A DNA stretch of 64,000 nucleotides from Isoetes taiwanensis (GCA_021234155.1 JAJEKV010000073.1:2388001-2452000); one strand, 5' to 3'. Numbered from the stretch's first letter, positions 21,041 to 32,148 are shown. Notes: generated by a model not told the origin, from the sequence alone. Numbers and translations: made by a program.

Positions 21041-22161
21041 CTAGCAAAACAATTTTTTTTTTGGAATTACAGACTTTTTGGAATGCATTATCCGGCAACT
21101 TCCCGAGTGAACTTGCTCATAAACTTTCATTGTGTTGGTTTTCGGCTAAACGTAGCCACAACAAACGTCGGGATTAATACACCGCTTGCCCACGCTAAGA
21201 TTTTGGCCTACTCTGTGGCGCACCTGCCGCCGTACTACACCTAAATAGCTCAAAGAAAAACACTAGGCGGCCTGCGTATTTGCAACTCTCTGGGCTAGGA
21301 AGAGCTAGAAGAGGCAAAAAACACAAAATACCCAGGTATGTTTTCGAGGAAACTGCTTCCTGTGTACTATTAGCGAATTTGCAAATAGCTTCTTATTAGA
21401 GCTTTTGGCAAGATTTCTGGCCCGAAAGATATGTTTTGCAAGGTGAAGTCGGTTCTACAGAGTACCCACATCCCCTTTTACCAGGTTGCAGATTGAATCA
21501 AATCATGGATTAGAATTCTGCTTACTATGATTGAATCAAATCATGGATTAGGAATTTGCTTGCTATACTCGAAATCTGGCATCCCCCGAGGTGCGATTGA
21601 AAAAAGCGATCAAATAGAACAAAGATTGAATCAAACACCGTGATTGAATATGTGGATTGAGCGCCTAATTTGCACTAGAACTTAAAATCTGAGAATTTTC
21701 TATCGGCCAACACCTATTAATCAACAGGGAAAAAAAGTCTGACATGCTATTTAAAGGCCTCTGTTCGAAGATGTGTTCTTTGATGTGTTCTGTGCTGCCC
21801 TTATACACCTCTATCGTTCGCTTAGCGAACCCCTCTATCCTTCGCTTAACGAACCCCTCCACGTTGTCTGCATAGTTAGAGCTCTAGATCAGAGATAACA
21901 AGAGGCAAACCAATAGAATATCCAGGTATGTATTGAACATAATTACTTTCTTTATGCCCTCAAATCTCTTCACGATTCCTGAAATCTTCACCACCACTCA
22001 TCCTTAGCTTGCTCAGATGACCCAGCTTTAATTCAAGCCATCAAATCTGATGCAGGATTCAAAAACTAAAACAGAGTGCATGTGTTTCTAAGTCGATAGG
22101 CCAGGTTAATCTAACAAAAAAAATGCTGAAAGCAAGCTAAAATCACATTGCCAAATATGGT
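21041..22161. other. Gene-free stretch with small tandem repeats
   Basis: No gene seen. A 38-bp unit (GATTGAATCAAATCATGGAT onwards) is repeated at 21,491 and 21,529. Around 21,813-21,860 a ~25-bp unit with the palindrome TTCGCTTAGCGAA is repeated. Confidence 0.5.
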
Positions 22162-22163
22162 TA

Positions 22164-22176
22164 GGGTATGGTCGCC
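22164..22176 (+). repeat. Left terminal inverted repeat of the pogo-like element
   Basis: GGGTATGGTCGCC, preceded by TA at 22,162-22,163. Confidence 0.85.
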
Positions 22177-22928
22177 ATGTTCCGCGCACTTAAGGGGCAA
22201 ATTGTCCTTAAACACCCGGTTTTCACCCAAATTTCGATCTGTCAATTTATTGGGATACCTAATGTTGTCCTCAACAACTTCCCCGAAGACAATTTTCCGA
22301 AATTCAATCTCCATCGAAAGTTATGGTGGCCTAAAGAAGGGGGGGTCAAACGTCCACCCTCGCCTGTCCCCAAACCACACTTCGCGGTACCCGAGGCCCT
22401 CTTTAGCGGCCTTTATTGCGTGCTAGCGCGCGGGAGGTGCCACCTACCGCGCACATGTTGCCACCTATCGCGCAATTGCTGGATCTGCACGCCACGCCCG
22501 CTCCCACTTCAGAGGCCACATCTCATTATTAGTGGCGGGCCTAGGTGCCGTATACGAGGCCTAGGTCGCCAGCTACCAATACGTATGGTACCGGCGTTCG
22601 AGGTACCGCCAACGGTAACCGTTGGTCTTTTGGCCCACTTCCGCCAGAATTCGAGGCGAATTTCTCCACTCTAACTCCAATTCTTGACCCAATTTGGCCC
22701 GAACATTCCTGGCCATGTCCGGATGCCAATTAATTCGGCTGTAAATGGCCCATCATTGCAGTTAAGCCCTTAAATTGAGCGATCGAGCAGGGGGGAAGAT
22801 ACGCCATTCCTTTCAAGCATCCGGGTTTCTGAAGCGTCTGAGGTATGTTCTCAGGTTCTGATATGTTTTTTGTTTCTTATCTTCCATTGATCTTGTGCTT
22901 TGTCGTTGTGTTACAGGGTTTAGGCGCC

Positions 22929-23171
22929 ATGGATGCACGACGAACCAGTTATCCCGGGTCCGGCGGGAGGTGGGACATAGTGAGGGGTGGCGGGTATGAT
23001 CCGTCCAAGAGAGCTCGCCCTGCTCCGAGCGCGCCATCCTCCCCTGTTAGCTCCTCCTCGACCTCTACCACTCCTAACTCTTTCAAGATTAGGAACTGTT
23101 TGGTGACCAGAGATCACAATCGGCCTGGCTTGTCGGTTCTTACGTCAAAGATCAAGTATCGCCCGAAATAG
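22929..23171 (+). CDS. Small basic/Ser-rich protein within the pogo-like element
   Basis: This 80-residue ORF starts at an ATG in strong plant context (GCGCCATGG). The sequence is rich in Ser, Pro, Arg and Thr (SAPSSPVSSSSTSTTPNSF) and ends TSKIKYRPK. A plausible 5' leader intron (donor AGGTATGTT at 22,842, acceptor GTTACAG ending 22,916) lies just upstream. It converges on the transposase. Low-complexity disordered composition gives no family. It could be an accessory transposon ORF or captured host sequence; expression is unproven. Confidence 0.45.
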   Translation: MDARRTSYPGSGGRWDIVRGGGYDPSKRARPAPSAPSSPVSSSSTSTTPNSFKIRNCLVTRDHNRPGLSVLTSKIKYRPK

Positions 23172-23730
23172 TCTCTCAAGTTGAGCGGGCTCGTTCCGAG
23201 ACTGACCTGATCCACTGCCAAATCGTAATCACTGAAGGCGACCATGTGCTATTCCAAAGCCCCGTTGGTTAATTTTGCTGCTGCCCCCTTTGTACAGAAA
23301 GGCCCCCCCTGGACGATCCTCGCCTCCTCTTCCTTCATGTTGTGAAACGGCCCTTCGGGCATATTTTGTGCAGCCTGAGGGCTCAATTTTGTCTGAACAT
23401 TATTTTTGTGTAATGGAATGATCCTGTTTTTACTGTCACTGTTGCGGTTCATTGCTGTTCATTGTTTATGTTCACTTCTACTGTTATTTATTTATGGTTG
23501 TGTTCGTGTCGGGTCCATGCAACAGCAGAATGTGCAACAATCACTATTTTAATCAGTTCACTATCTTAGTCATAAATCTTGTACAACAAGTTCACTATTT
23601 TCCTTCATATATTATGTACAATAAGTTGTCGACATGCTTAATTGTCTTGGGTTTCATCCGAGTCTTCGGATACCTGTGCACATTGTCTGTTAATAGCAGT
23701 GCCAAATAAAAGGTGAACTGAATATTAAGA

Positions 23731-24015
23731 TTACAACGTGACCAAACATACCTGGCTATCAGCGGGTGTAGCTATGAATGAGGCCCCCTCTCCAAACCTT
23801 GGAGTTGGCTGGGTGACTCGAGCCATGTCAGCCCTCCATATCCTTGCAAACCCAACATCCATCTCCTTTGCACGGCTCACAATTCCAGGGTCTACCCCAA
23901 TTTCCACCATTTCCCTGATAATCCTTGCCTTGTCTATTGCGGCAACTTTGGTCATGCTCGGGTCCCGAATTGGTGCGGCAAGATAGTTCACCCATCCCCC
24001 GGGTGTCGGTCTCAT
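23731..24015 (-). pseudogene. Minus-strand ORF after the transposase, unknown
   Basis: The tract reads with protein-like composition on the same strand as the transposase (AAIDKARIIREMVEIGVDPG; AKEMDVGFARIWRADMARV). It immediately follows the transposase C-terminal tail and may be its continuation after a frameshift. I do not recognise a domain. Confidence 0.35.
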
Positions 24016-26295
24016 TGAGTTGCCGCGTGACCAATGTCAGCATGTTGCTGTGGAGCAGGCAAGTTCCACCTCTTCATTGGGGAATTGAGTGTGTTGATTG
24101 GGTTTGCTACAGGCCTAACAAGAGGTATGCAACCCTCGATACTTACGTGATGCAAATGACCAGGATCACCCGAGCAGATATGTGTGTCATCTAAACTGCA
24201 CATGACTTGCTCTTCATCAGCATCATCCAATGGTTGGGAGTTCATGTCTACACAGGGACTAGAAGGTACAGCAGGTTGAAGAGTCTGGTCAATTCCTGGG
24301 GACGTCTGATTTACAGCAATGGGTGCCCCAAGTGGACTTAACCCTTGTCTAATCCTAAGCCTGTTCCTCACCTGTAATCTTCTTGTCTTAACCTCCTCGC
24401 TCAACACCCTTTGAAAACCAAATATGGATGCCACTCTAGACATCCCCCTTGGGTACATAAACTCCCTAAGCCTTGCAGCACTTGCAGCTTCCCTTGCATC
24501 AGCCAACTTCCTCATCTCTCTCTCCTCCCTATTAGCTTGTGCCCTCTTGGCAGCCTCCTCCCTTTCAGCCTTCCTCCTTGCAGCCTCAACCTTCCTTCTT
24601 GTCGCGGTTTGCTCCAATTTCAATTTTCGGCCTCGCCCTTCTAGCACATTCGCTCTCAATGCCTCACAAAAACCATCACTTGATCTCCCTCCCAGATCTG
24701 GGGCAAAGCCTCTCTTCCTTGCCCTTATGGTCTGTGATGGCATGCCATATGTTTGAGATCCTCCAACATCATTGGCATGCACCTGACTCATTACAGCAGC
24801 ACCTTCAATGGGCAATTCATGGTTAGGTTCCACATGGCCAGCTTGTGGCACTTGATCACCAACTGGATTGTGTGGCATTTGGTCATTTACGCACTTCATT
24901 TGGGAGTTGTCTGGTAAGGCCTCCCATAGCTGGTGCACTTCGCCATGTCAAAGGCCTCCACTTGTGCCATATCTCGATGATGGTAATCTTCTCCGCCTTG
25001 CTCTGGCCTCTTTGTAATGTCTTCAACATGCACCCTCCCAAACCTGGTACATTCTTGACTGGCTTAACCTTTTCTGGTCAAAGGGCGGATACGGTTGCCC
25101 TAAAACCTGCCTTGATGTTCGGGGTGTGAGGCCGCATGCAATTGTTGGGAAATCAATTACGCTATCTCCTCCTTCTTTGGTTCTGCCCTCCCTTTGCTTA
25201 CCATGTAGGCAGCTCTATGCCTCTTGAATTTGCCTTAAAAGGGGGCAAAGCATGCCACATCTAGAGGCTAAAGTCTATGAGATGTGTGTGGAGGCAATAA
25301 GGCAAAGTGGATGCCCTTCTCTTTTGCCTCCAATATGACTTCCAGCTCTACATGACTGCCATGACCATCCAATATGATAAGGTGAGGCTGGTCTGGGGAT
25401 ACACCACCTGGAACTCTTGCTGCAAAATGTGACAGCCATGACTTAAACAGTTCTGATGTCATCCAAGCCGAAGATTGCACAGCCTGAATGGCACCTTCTT
25501 CACATCTTGCAATATGATCTTGCCTCATGCGATTACCTTTAAAAATATACATGTTGGGGATCCTGTACCCCTCAAGATTAACACAAACCAAAATAGTAAC
25601 CCATTCCCTATTGTTCATAACTACCTCACTCACCCTATTCCCCCCTTTCTAGCTATGATTTTCAACCCCTTCACTTTCCCTCGCCTGAATTCCAGTCTCG
25701 ACAGCATTCCATATCCTTGAGGCGGGGAATGCAAATTCAGCATAAATCTGCTTAAGCCCGGCATAGAAGTTGTCGAGGTTCTCCTGTGTCATGGCACGGG
25801 CCCTGGCCACATCTAGGGTTTTGGACTCCTTAGAGCCACTTGGGGTGTCTTTGTTTAAAGAGCTTCCACCACTTCGCACTGGTACTCGGATTCACCACAT
25901 GAGCCCCCGCTCTAGCCATCTCTTTGCCTTTTCCTTGACAACAGATAGTGTGACCCCCATCCCTTGCTCGCCATGCTAAGGGCCCAATTGACGAGCTCCT
26001 CCTCTTGGAGAGTTGTCAATATCGTGGATGATTTGTTTGCTTGTGGCTTGTTCGACCGTATAACCAATCCACGATTGTGGACTCGGTATACCGGACCTCC
26101 TAGAAGCCTCTCTAATTGAAATGCCATATTAAACACCTCTTCGAGGATGTCGAGCATTTGCTCTTTCGTCCATTGACCTCTCCTACTCGGCCTCATTGGC
26201 ATTGGGTGGTAGCAAAGACGACTGTGGTGCCCTCCTCTTTGTCCCGGGCGTGAGACCCTCTTGGATGATGCCGGTCTCCCCGGTACCCCTTTCAA
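24012..26295 (-). pseudogene. Pogo/Tigger/jerky-type transposase, catalytically dead
   Basis: Domains are readable in order on the minus strand. A helix-turn-helix region (RRGQWTKEQMLDILEEV) is followed by a CENP-B-type helix-turn-helix (LTTLQEEELVNWALSMASKG; later WWKLFKQRHPKWL), then a DDE nuclease with RIWNAVETGIQ (25,690-25,720), HLIILDGHGSH and ALLPPHTSHRL-stop-PLDV (stop 25,268-25,270), and APFKG...KRHRAAY. The C-terminal tail has a Lys/Arg/Glu coiled coil (24,012-24,938, open for ~300 codons). The canonical NADETG has Val for the first catalytic Asp (codon GTC at 25,700-25,702), and the Gln of LQPLD is a TAG. Frameshifts near 25,640 and 25,880 and stops at 24,940-25,270 confirm a dead gene. 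Confidence 0.85.
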
Positions 26296-26783
26296 AGATC
26301 GGTTCTCTTCGTGCCCTCGTCGAAACCATGGCTACCTTCGTGTTCTTTCACGGACCTCCTCTCGATAACATTTGAACCGCGGAAAGGAGGGCGAGATTTT
26401 ATGGCCATGGAAGCCATAGCGGGTGTCGGAGAATTCAATTTCGAAGAATGCAATCGAGTGCAAGCTTTGGGCGCCAAATCATTTCAAACCCGCATTGAAT
26501 TCGTTTCAAATCGGCATGCTCGGGGTATTTTCTTCAACACGGACGTGGTCATCTAGTGCACGAGCATGGTCACCCAGGGCACGGTGCCAGGGACATTCAA
26601 GTCACGACAGAGGTCATTGCAGGCACGGATGATGGAACCTGGTGTCTCGGTTGAAGGAAACCTAGATAATGACACCTGGCCACAAACCGACGACACCTGG
26701 ACGGGGATACCCATGGCTGCCTGGCGATAACCAGTGTAGGGACGGGGGGTTTACCGTCGCTCCGAGGTGGGGTCACGGCAGCA

Positions 26784-26796
26784 GGCGACCATACCC
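26784..26796 (-). repeat. Right terminal inverted repeat of the pogo-like element
   Basis: GGCGACCATACCC followed by TA at 26,797-26,798; exact inverse of 22,164-22,176. Confidence 0.85.
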
Positions 26797-26798
26797 TA

Positions 26799-27860
26799 GC
26801 TATAACCCAATGGCATAAGAAGCCGGTTATCACAAGTCTCCTTCTTGGAAACCCATCACTGCCATTTATGCCCCAAATACTGTTTTCGTTTTTCGCTTTT
26901 TTTTCCCCTGCCATAGCCCAATTCAGATCAGAGCTTGATTTTTTTTTGCAGAAACACCAATTGGGTTCATATTCTTAATTAAGAACACGATCTTGGCAAA
27001 AGTTATGAAACGGATCTTAACCTCAAATATGACCTCTTAACCTCTCAAATCTTAACCTCTGTTCTAAGCTACCAGAGCTAGATGTGGAATGTTGATGCAG
27101 AAACCCAAACATTAAAAGATATGAAGCCATACTTGTTCAGATGATGGTGGAAAAGATGTAAGCATCCGTTCATATGATTCAGAGCTTCTAAATGAATACA
27201 GACCCGAAGCAACCGCTCAAAAGCTAGGAATCATCCAGCGAATCTGATAACCATACTTATGTGTTCGATGCAGCGGCAAGGCTTGAGGTGAGGAGCAGCA
27301 TGCTCTGCGCCCGCTGCCAGGCATCGAAGTTGCAGGAGAAGATGCACTCAATTACCAGGGCTTGAGCTTTAGTTCCAAAGACACATTATAGTTAGTTACT
27401 GTAGCAAGGGTTAATAGCCTTATTGTTTAGAATTTCTCTAACATAAGGATGCGCAAAACTGGAGTGGCTTAACACATTTTATAATATATAAAATATAGAG
27501 ATAGATACTAAAGGAGTAGAAAAGATTTGCCATTTATTACAAACTATGACCCACATCAACTCACACGTTTTTCAAGAGTCCACATGACAGCAAGGGAGCA
27601 TAAAGGGGAGAAAATATTTCCCAAGGGGTGGAAACGATTTTATGGATTTGGCATATTAATGTCTTGAATTGACTAATGCCTTCAAATTATATTTTACAAA
27701 AAATTACAATAACAATTATTTATAATTTCTTAGGGGACCCTTGGAGACCCCATATTTTCTCTAATGATTATCTACAACCAAGCATGAAGATTTTACTAGT
27801 CAGTTGCGGCTCTTTCCTTCCTCTTCTACTTAATTATATCATTTTGAAGGGTGCCACAGT
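26799..27860. other. No supported gene
   Basis: AT-rich sequence after the pogo-like element. I see no gene or boundary. Confidence 0.45.
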
Positions 27861-27864
27861 TTTA

Positions 27865-28032
27865 CTTTTGCTTCCCACAAAAGTTTTTTTTAATACGGGC
27901 TAATGACCAAGGTTGCAAGGGGGGGATGTGTGCATCCTTGGTCACCTTCTTTTGCTTCCCACAAAAGTTTTTTTTAACACGGGCACATGACCAAGGTTGC
28001 AAGGGGGGGATGTGTGCATCCTTGGTCACCTT
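27865..28032 (+). repeat. Two-copy tandem repeat, 84-bp period
   Basis: Units start at 27,865 and 27,949 (CTTTTGCTTCCCACAAAAG). They differ at a few bases (AATACGGGCTAATG against AACACGGGCACATG). Each unit contains the inverted pair CCAAGG...CCTTGG around GGGGGGATGTGTGCAT. Because 84 is a multiple of three, both strands stay open through it. Confidence 0.9.
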
Positions 28033-28307
28033 CTGAGTATTTGTATATGACATTTTATATATTGTATTTTTTGGTTCTCTTTTATTGAGAGACCAACGTT
28101 TTTTTTGGGGGGGGGTCTTCCTTAAACATCTCCCTTTTAACTAAGTTTAGATTCTATAAATAGATTACCTTTCCTACATGTATACATGGTCATACTATTG
28201 ACATACTATTGAATACTATTCTATTGCTTTTGAGATTTTTCGCATGCTTTTTTACCTAGATTCAATATATCTCAAGCCTACAATATCTTAAGCCTACAAG
28301 TGCTGGG

Positions 28308-29789
28308 CTAAGCAGCATCTTCAAAGACAAGGGCAGATGTCAGGGCACGACTTCTAGATTTTAACCAAGAAAATAACAGTGCTGTGGTTGGGGACTCTAA
28401 TACACCGCCCCAGTAAGCTTGTTTCTCTGGGTGGAATTTAGACTCCGGATCTGTAGCAATATTGCCTAGGCAACGGATTAACATACAGACCTGGAACTTG
28501 ACCTTGATTACAGGCATGTCCTTGCAATCTCCACAAGAAATTTGCCAGTGTTCCTTGGAAAATCCCTCCATTTCATCAACTATTTGTTGTGCCACGGTTT
28601 GATCATACTGCATTGCTCCAATGTAGCATCTTTTTAAGAAATCTAGAAGGTGCAGTACAGGACGCATAGGCCATGCATTTGACTCTGTAAAGTTTAGCTC
28701 CTTCAATGAATTGCTAGTGCTTTGAAACATCCCCATTATAACTGACGGATCCTGTTCTTCCATTGCCCTTTGCAAGCGTGTAGGAAGCTCTTGTTTGAGA
28801 ATTATGCACCCACACTTTCTCTCGCTTCCAAGCATAGCTTCTGTGTTGATTATGACCCTCCTGGCCTTCATCAAATCAGCAACAGCAACGGAGTGATTTA
28901 CGACAAAAATTGCTATATTAGTTCTATATGCAGACCATATAGTCTCTAGTTTCAGGCCAAAGGATGTAACCTTCAGAAGCCATACAATGCCTACAAGAAA
29001 ACTCCTTGCAATGAATCTCACAATACCAAAACAAATTACATGTATAATAAGCTCTAGGGCTTCGAACTTTCTCACTTCATCTTCCCACCAATAGTAGCAA
29101 GTTCCAAGAGGAAGACCATCTGCTATTAAGTCCTTGATGAAGGACTTGATATCCTTAAACCAAGACATTTGCAGTATATCAACTAGCGGTTCACTCTGCT
29201 TTATGTGCTGAAATCCACGGTCTAAACGTACAATACAAGCTGGCAGAACACCATTTAAGGAAACCACAAAAACCCCTGTGTTTATGCAGCAAAGAAGGAT
29301 TTTCCATCTAACCTTCTCGTTAGAGTTCAGAACTATACTGGAAGAAAATGCCAAAAGGCATAGTATTGCAATCCTAACCACGCCAGATCCTTGATCCCAA
29401 CCCTTCATATGTATGTGGGTGTGGGTCATTCTGGCCAAGTGTTTGCAAACGCCAGTTGATTGCAGGTGTTGCCGTAAGTGCGTGGACCACTCTGTGTCCT
29501 GCAGGGGCTCGGAAGATTCAAAAGCAGCTGTTAAAATTTGATCCAAGCGATCAAAACCCTCCTCAGCGTGATCAGGAACAGATCCGTTCTTGAGCTCCTT
29601 CCAAATGCAAAAAAATTCCTGGGATCTGCAACAACAGACCATGACGAAAGAAGGAAGCAGTAACTGCAGTTTCAAGATGCCATCAAATTGGAGGGCAGAG
29701 AGGCAGAAGACGAATTCGTTTATTCTGCAAATGATGCGGGGGAGGGTTGCAGCAGTGTATGCTTTGGGACCGTGGAAGCGAGAAGCCAT
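28308..29789 (-). CDS. Orphan multi-pass membrane protein, 493 residues
   Basis: This is the longest intact ORF with gene-like features in the window. The ATG at 29,789 is in excellent plant context (GCGGCCATGGCTTCT). The frame is open further upstream, but without a better ATG. The protein starts MASRFHGPKAYTAATLPRII and has predicted hydrophobic segments: residues ~30-60 (FCLSALQFDGILKLQLLLPS, FVMVCCC), ~140-160 (VVRIAILCLLAFSSSIVL), ~172-195 (ILLCCINTGVFVVSLNGVLP) and ~268-300 (LIIHVICFGIVRFIARSFLV, GIVWLLKVTSFGL). A long soluble, helical C-terminal half contains CGDCKDMP and ends at residue 493. I do not recognise the family. No introns are needed. It may be a host orphan gene or part of a gene family in this genome. 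Confidence 0.6.
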   Translation of the reverse strand: MASRFHGPKAYTAATLPRIICRINEFVFCLSALQFDGILKLQLLLPSFVMVCCCRSQEFFCIWKELKNGSVPDHAEEGFDRLDQILTAAFESSEPLQDTEWSTHLRQHLQSTGVCKHLARMTHTHIHMKGWDQGSGVVRIAILCLLAFSSSIVLNSNEKVRWKILLCCINTGVFVVSLNGVLPACIVRLDRGFQHIKQSEPLVDILQMSWFKDIKSFIKDLIADGLPLGTCYYWWEDEVRKFEALELIIHVICFGIVRFIARSFLVGIVWLLKVTSFGLKLETIWSAYRTNIAIFVVNHSVAVADLMKARRVIINTEAMLGSERKCGCIILKQELPTRLQRAMEEQDPSVIMGMFQSTSNSLKELNFTESNAWPMRPVLHLLDFLKRCYIGAMQYDQTVAQQIVDEMEGFSKEHWQISCGDCKDMPVIKVKFQVCMLIRCLGNIATDPESKFHPEKQAYWGGVLESPTTALLFSWLKSRSRALTSALVFEDAA

Positions 29790-30242
29790 GGCCGCTATGA
29801 AACCCCAAAAAGACCTCAAATTGCCTCCCCACTGCAGACGTGAGTACTGCAGCGAACGCAACTACCGCCAAATGACTTGCATACACTCCTCCAAAACCAT
29901 TTATTACATTCTTTACTGTCTCCCATGGCCTGCTCAACCCCTTTGTTGCTTCTACCACTCCCAACACTACAATCACCACCACTATTAGCACCACTCTTGC
30001 CATCCACATCTTCTCTGTCCTAACGAAGGTTATGTTAGGGAGCAAAATATTTCCTCCACGATTTCAGGAGTGGCGCTGCTGAAGACTTAGCCCTGCAAAC
30101 TCAGCCAGAAGCTTTATGTGGGACTCACAAGAGAGTTTTTGTTCCCTATGCTGCTTCAGCGCAGGGGCTATTTTCAGCTACTGATTGCTTTCCTCCCTGC
30201 AACGGGCAGTGGACAGCGCCTCCTCTGAAGCTCTTGAGCGGG

Positions 30243-30292
30243 GCTGAAAACTAAGCTGACCCAATCTTGGCTGGGTCAGCTTAGTTTTCAGC
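30243..30292. repeat. Perfect 21-bp inverted repeat, 8-base loop
   Basis: GCTGAAAACTAAGCTGACCC (start of the left arm 30,243-30,263) is perfectly inverted at 30,272-30,292 (TGGGTCAGCTTAGTTTTCAG...), with an 8-base spacer. It lies ~450 bases upstream of the 493-residue protein's start, probably in its promoter or leader. No homology to a transposon end was recognised. Confidence 0.9.
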
Positions 30293-30360
30293 CGACCCAG
30301 CCAGATTTCTCCATGTGCACGCTCTGCAATATATAGCCAGGACCGTTGAGCTCCAACCAC

Positions 30361-30366
30361 TATATA
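30361..30366 (-). promoter_or_regulatory. Possible TATA box for the 493-residue protein gene
   Basis: On the minus strand CTCTTCTCTATATAGTGG gives a TATATA core next to a pyrimidine patch, about 570 bases before the ATG at 29,789. A second CTATATAG occurs at 30,391-30,398. This is suggestive only, because the leader would be long. Confidence 0.25.
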
Positions 30367-30401
30367 GAGAAGAGAGAGATAGTATTTTTACTATATAGTC
30401 T

Positions 30402-30555
30402 AAACAGGCACTCTTCATCATCCAACTAGGCGCTTCTTTCTCTTGATTCCTCTGTGCCTTAAATTTGAACATTGCAATAAACAGGCACTCTTCATCATCC
30501 AACTAGGCGCTTCTTTCTCTTGATTCCTCTGTGCCTTAAATTTGAACATTGCAAT
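30402..30555 (+). repeat. Exact two-copy tandem repeat, 77-bp period
   Basis: The unit beginning AAACAGGCACTCTTCATC at 30,402 is repeated at 30,479, and by eye the two 77-base copies are identical. It lies just upstream of the possible promoter of the orphan membrane-protein gene, suggesting a recent duplication. Confidence 0.92.
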
Positions 30556-32148
30556 GCCATTCAAGGGGCCTTTGACCCTTCAAAGAACGGTGTCTTTTTT
30601 TTGGCCATGCAAATGAATGGCAAGAGGAAAAAAATGCCATTCAATTTGAAGGGTTTCACAAATGTCACCCTTCGCTTAAAAAATAAATAAATATTTTCTA
30701 GCATATATTCTTATTTTTATAGTTTTTCTTTGTCATCACTCATTTTTATTCATGTATTTCCAGAAGACAAGGATGAAATAAAATCCCCACCCCCGACCCT
30801 AGAAGAGTCCTTCCCCAATTGGAACAAAATACCATTATCTAAACATATATAAGGCAGTTGGGTTTTTTGTTTGAACCTAATATTTTTTCGCCAGAAAAAG
30901 ATGTGAGCATGCCACCTGTCCTTGAAAAAAAAAAGCATAAATGAAAATTAAATAAATAATGGCGACACAGGCTTTCTTGCTTCCGAAGCAATCCCCTGCT
31001 CTACTCTATGCATTTACTCTCCAAGCAATCCGTCGCCATGGATCCGGTTTCTTGCTATGGCGACATACCTTGGCGATGTTGCGCCCATTCATAAGCGCTT
31101 GCATTTCAAGGGTCCATCGATGAAGATCCGGTTGTGGCAAATCGGCAGATAATAGATGAGATTTTGAAACCGATTCTTTGGGTCAACTCGGTGATCCGGT
31201 TAGGTATGGTTATTCCATATATTATTCGTCCACGAAGCGGTTATGCACGGTGTGGAAATGGTCATATCCATGAAGATTTGTTCTTCCGGGCGGAAGAAAT
31301 TTCTTTTCGCCAAAGCATGGATTAGAATTGAAAAAACAGGAATGATAGGGGGTAATGCGGTATGATCTCATACTCTTTCATAATGGATGGGCACGGGCAT
31401 TACAATAATCATGAGAGCAGAGCGGTGGGTTAGATGATTTATTCAGTACAATTACAATGGGCAATGGGGGTACAGGGTTTCTTCCCAGATGGGTCTACCA
31501 CGCTACCTAACCTTAAGTTGTATGCACCGGATGCAACAGAGCTTATCTTGGTATATCTCTCAGATGGGTTACGTAAAAAAGACAATGTGTTTACCTTCTA
31601 TTCTATTCTATTCTTCTAAAACCGTGCATTTCATGCTTTTAGACAAGCAAGGCAAAAAAAAAAATGCCGGGACCCAAATCCATGGAAGCATCTCTAGACA
31701 AGTGCCCAAGCTTGCCATTAATAATATTTATCCTTGCCCGAGCTCAGGTGGCACATCGACACCACCGTCAAGCCCGGCATTTTCGCATCCTCTTCGATGC
31801 TTTGAGAATTTCATATAAATGATCTTAGGTGTCATATTATCAATTGCGCGTGCTTTTCATATGCTTTGCTTCATATTTATTTATTACGGTTCCCCAAAAT
31901 GAAGTGGGTTCCTTCAAGAACTTATCTAAATGGAGGCTACATGTGACCATCAACTCAAGATCCATCTCGCATATGATCCGCATTCTTCTAGGCGATAGAA
32001 ATGGTTCACAAATGGATGCTTTTGATGGCTTTAGTGTTTATATTATCATATGCATTTGGAACCTGAGACCCACAAGATGGTAAAAGCAATGGCCATTAAC
32101 GCCGCTATGTGGGTGTAAGAAGTTAATTAGCCATCATAATCGGCGTCC
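30556..32148. other. No supported gene; contains one pentanucleotide tract
   Basis: No recognised gene. An open tract at 31,134-31,325 (NRQIIDEILKPILWVNSVIR) is unidentified. At 31,596-31,614 there is a (TTCTA)n run preceded by AAAGACAATG, similar to the end of the LINE family (GGGACAAT then (ATTCT)n), so a very diverged LINE 3' end may lie at ~31,400-31,614. Confidence 0.4.

Larger units (their letters stand above)
22164..26796 (-). mobile_element. Pogo-like (Tc1/mariner superfamily) DNA transposon, inactivated
   Basis: The left end GGGTATGGTCGCC (22,164-22,176) is matched by its exact reverse complement GGCGACCATACCC (26,784-26,796). Each end is flanked outward by TA, the target duplication of the Tc1/mariner superfamily. 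The 4.6-kb interval is GC-rich relative to its flanks and carries a minus-strand jerky/Tigger-type transposase plus a small plus-strand ORF. Pogo-like elements are known in plants (Lemi1 type). Here the transposase has lost its first catalytic Asp and carries stops, so this copy is not autonomous. Confidence 0.85.

Noticed and set aside
22168-22674. 168-codon plus-strand ORF near the left end of the pogo-like element
   Set aside because: It starts inside the terminal repeat and has no recognisable family, start context or splice support.
24411-24826. Plus-strand ORFs over the pogo-like transposase tail
   Set aside because: They mirror the minus-strand coiled coil (Leu/Ser-rich antisense of Lys/Glu/Arg codons).
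29683-30045. Minus-strand 120-codon ORF with a hydrophobic start, overlapping the 493-residue gene
   Set aside because: It overlaps in another frame and ends inside the gene. The downstream ATG at 29,789 has a much better start context. It could be an upstream ORF but I do not call it a gene.
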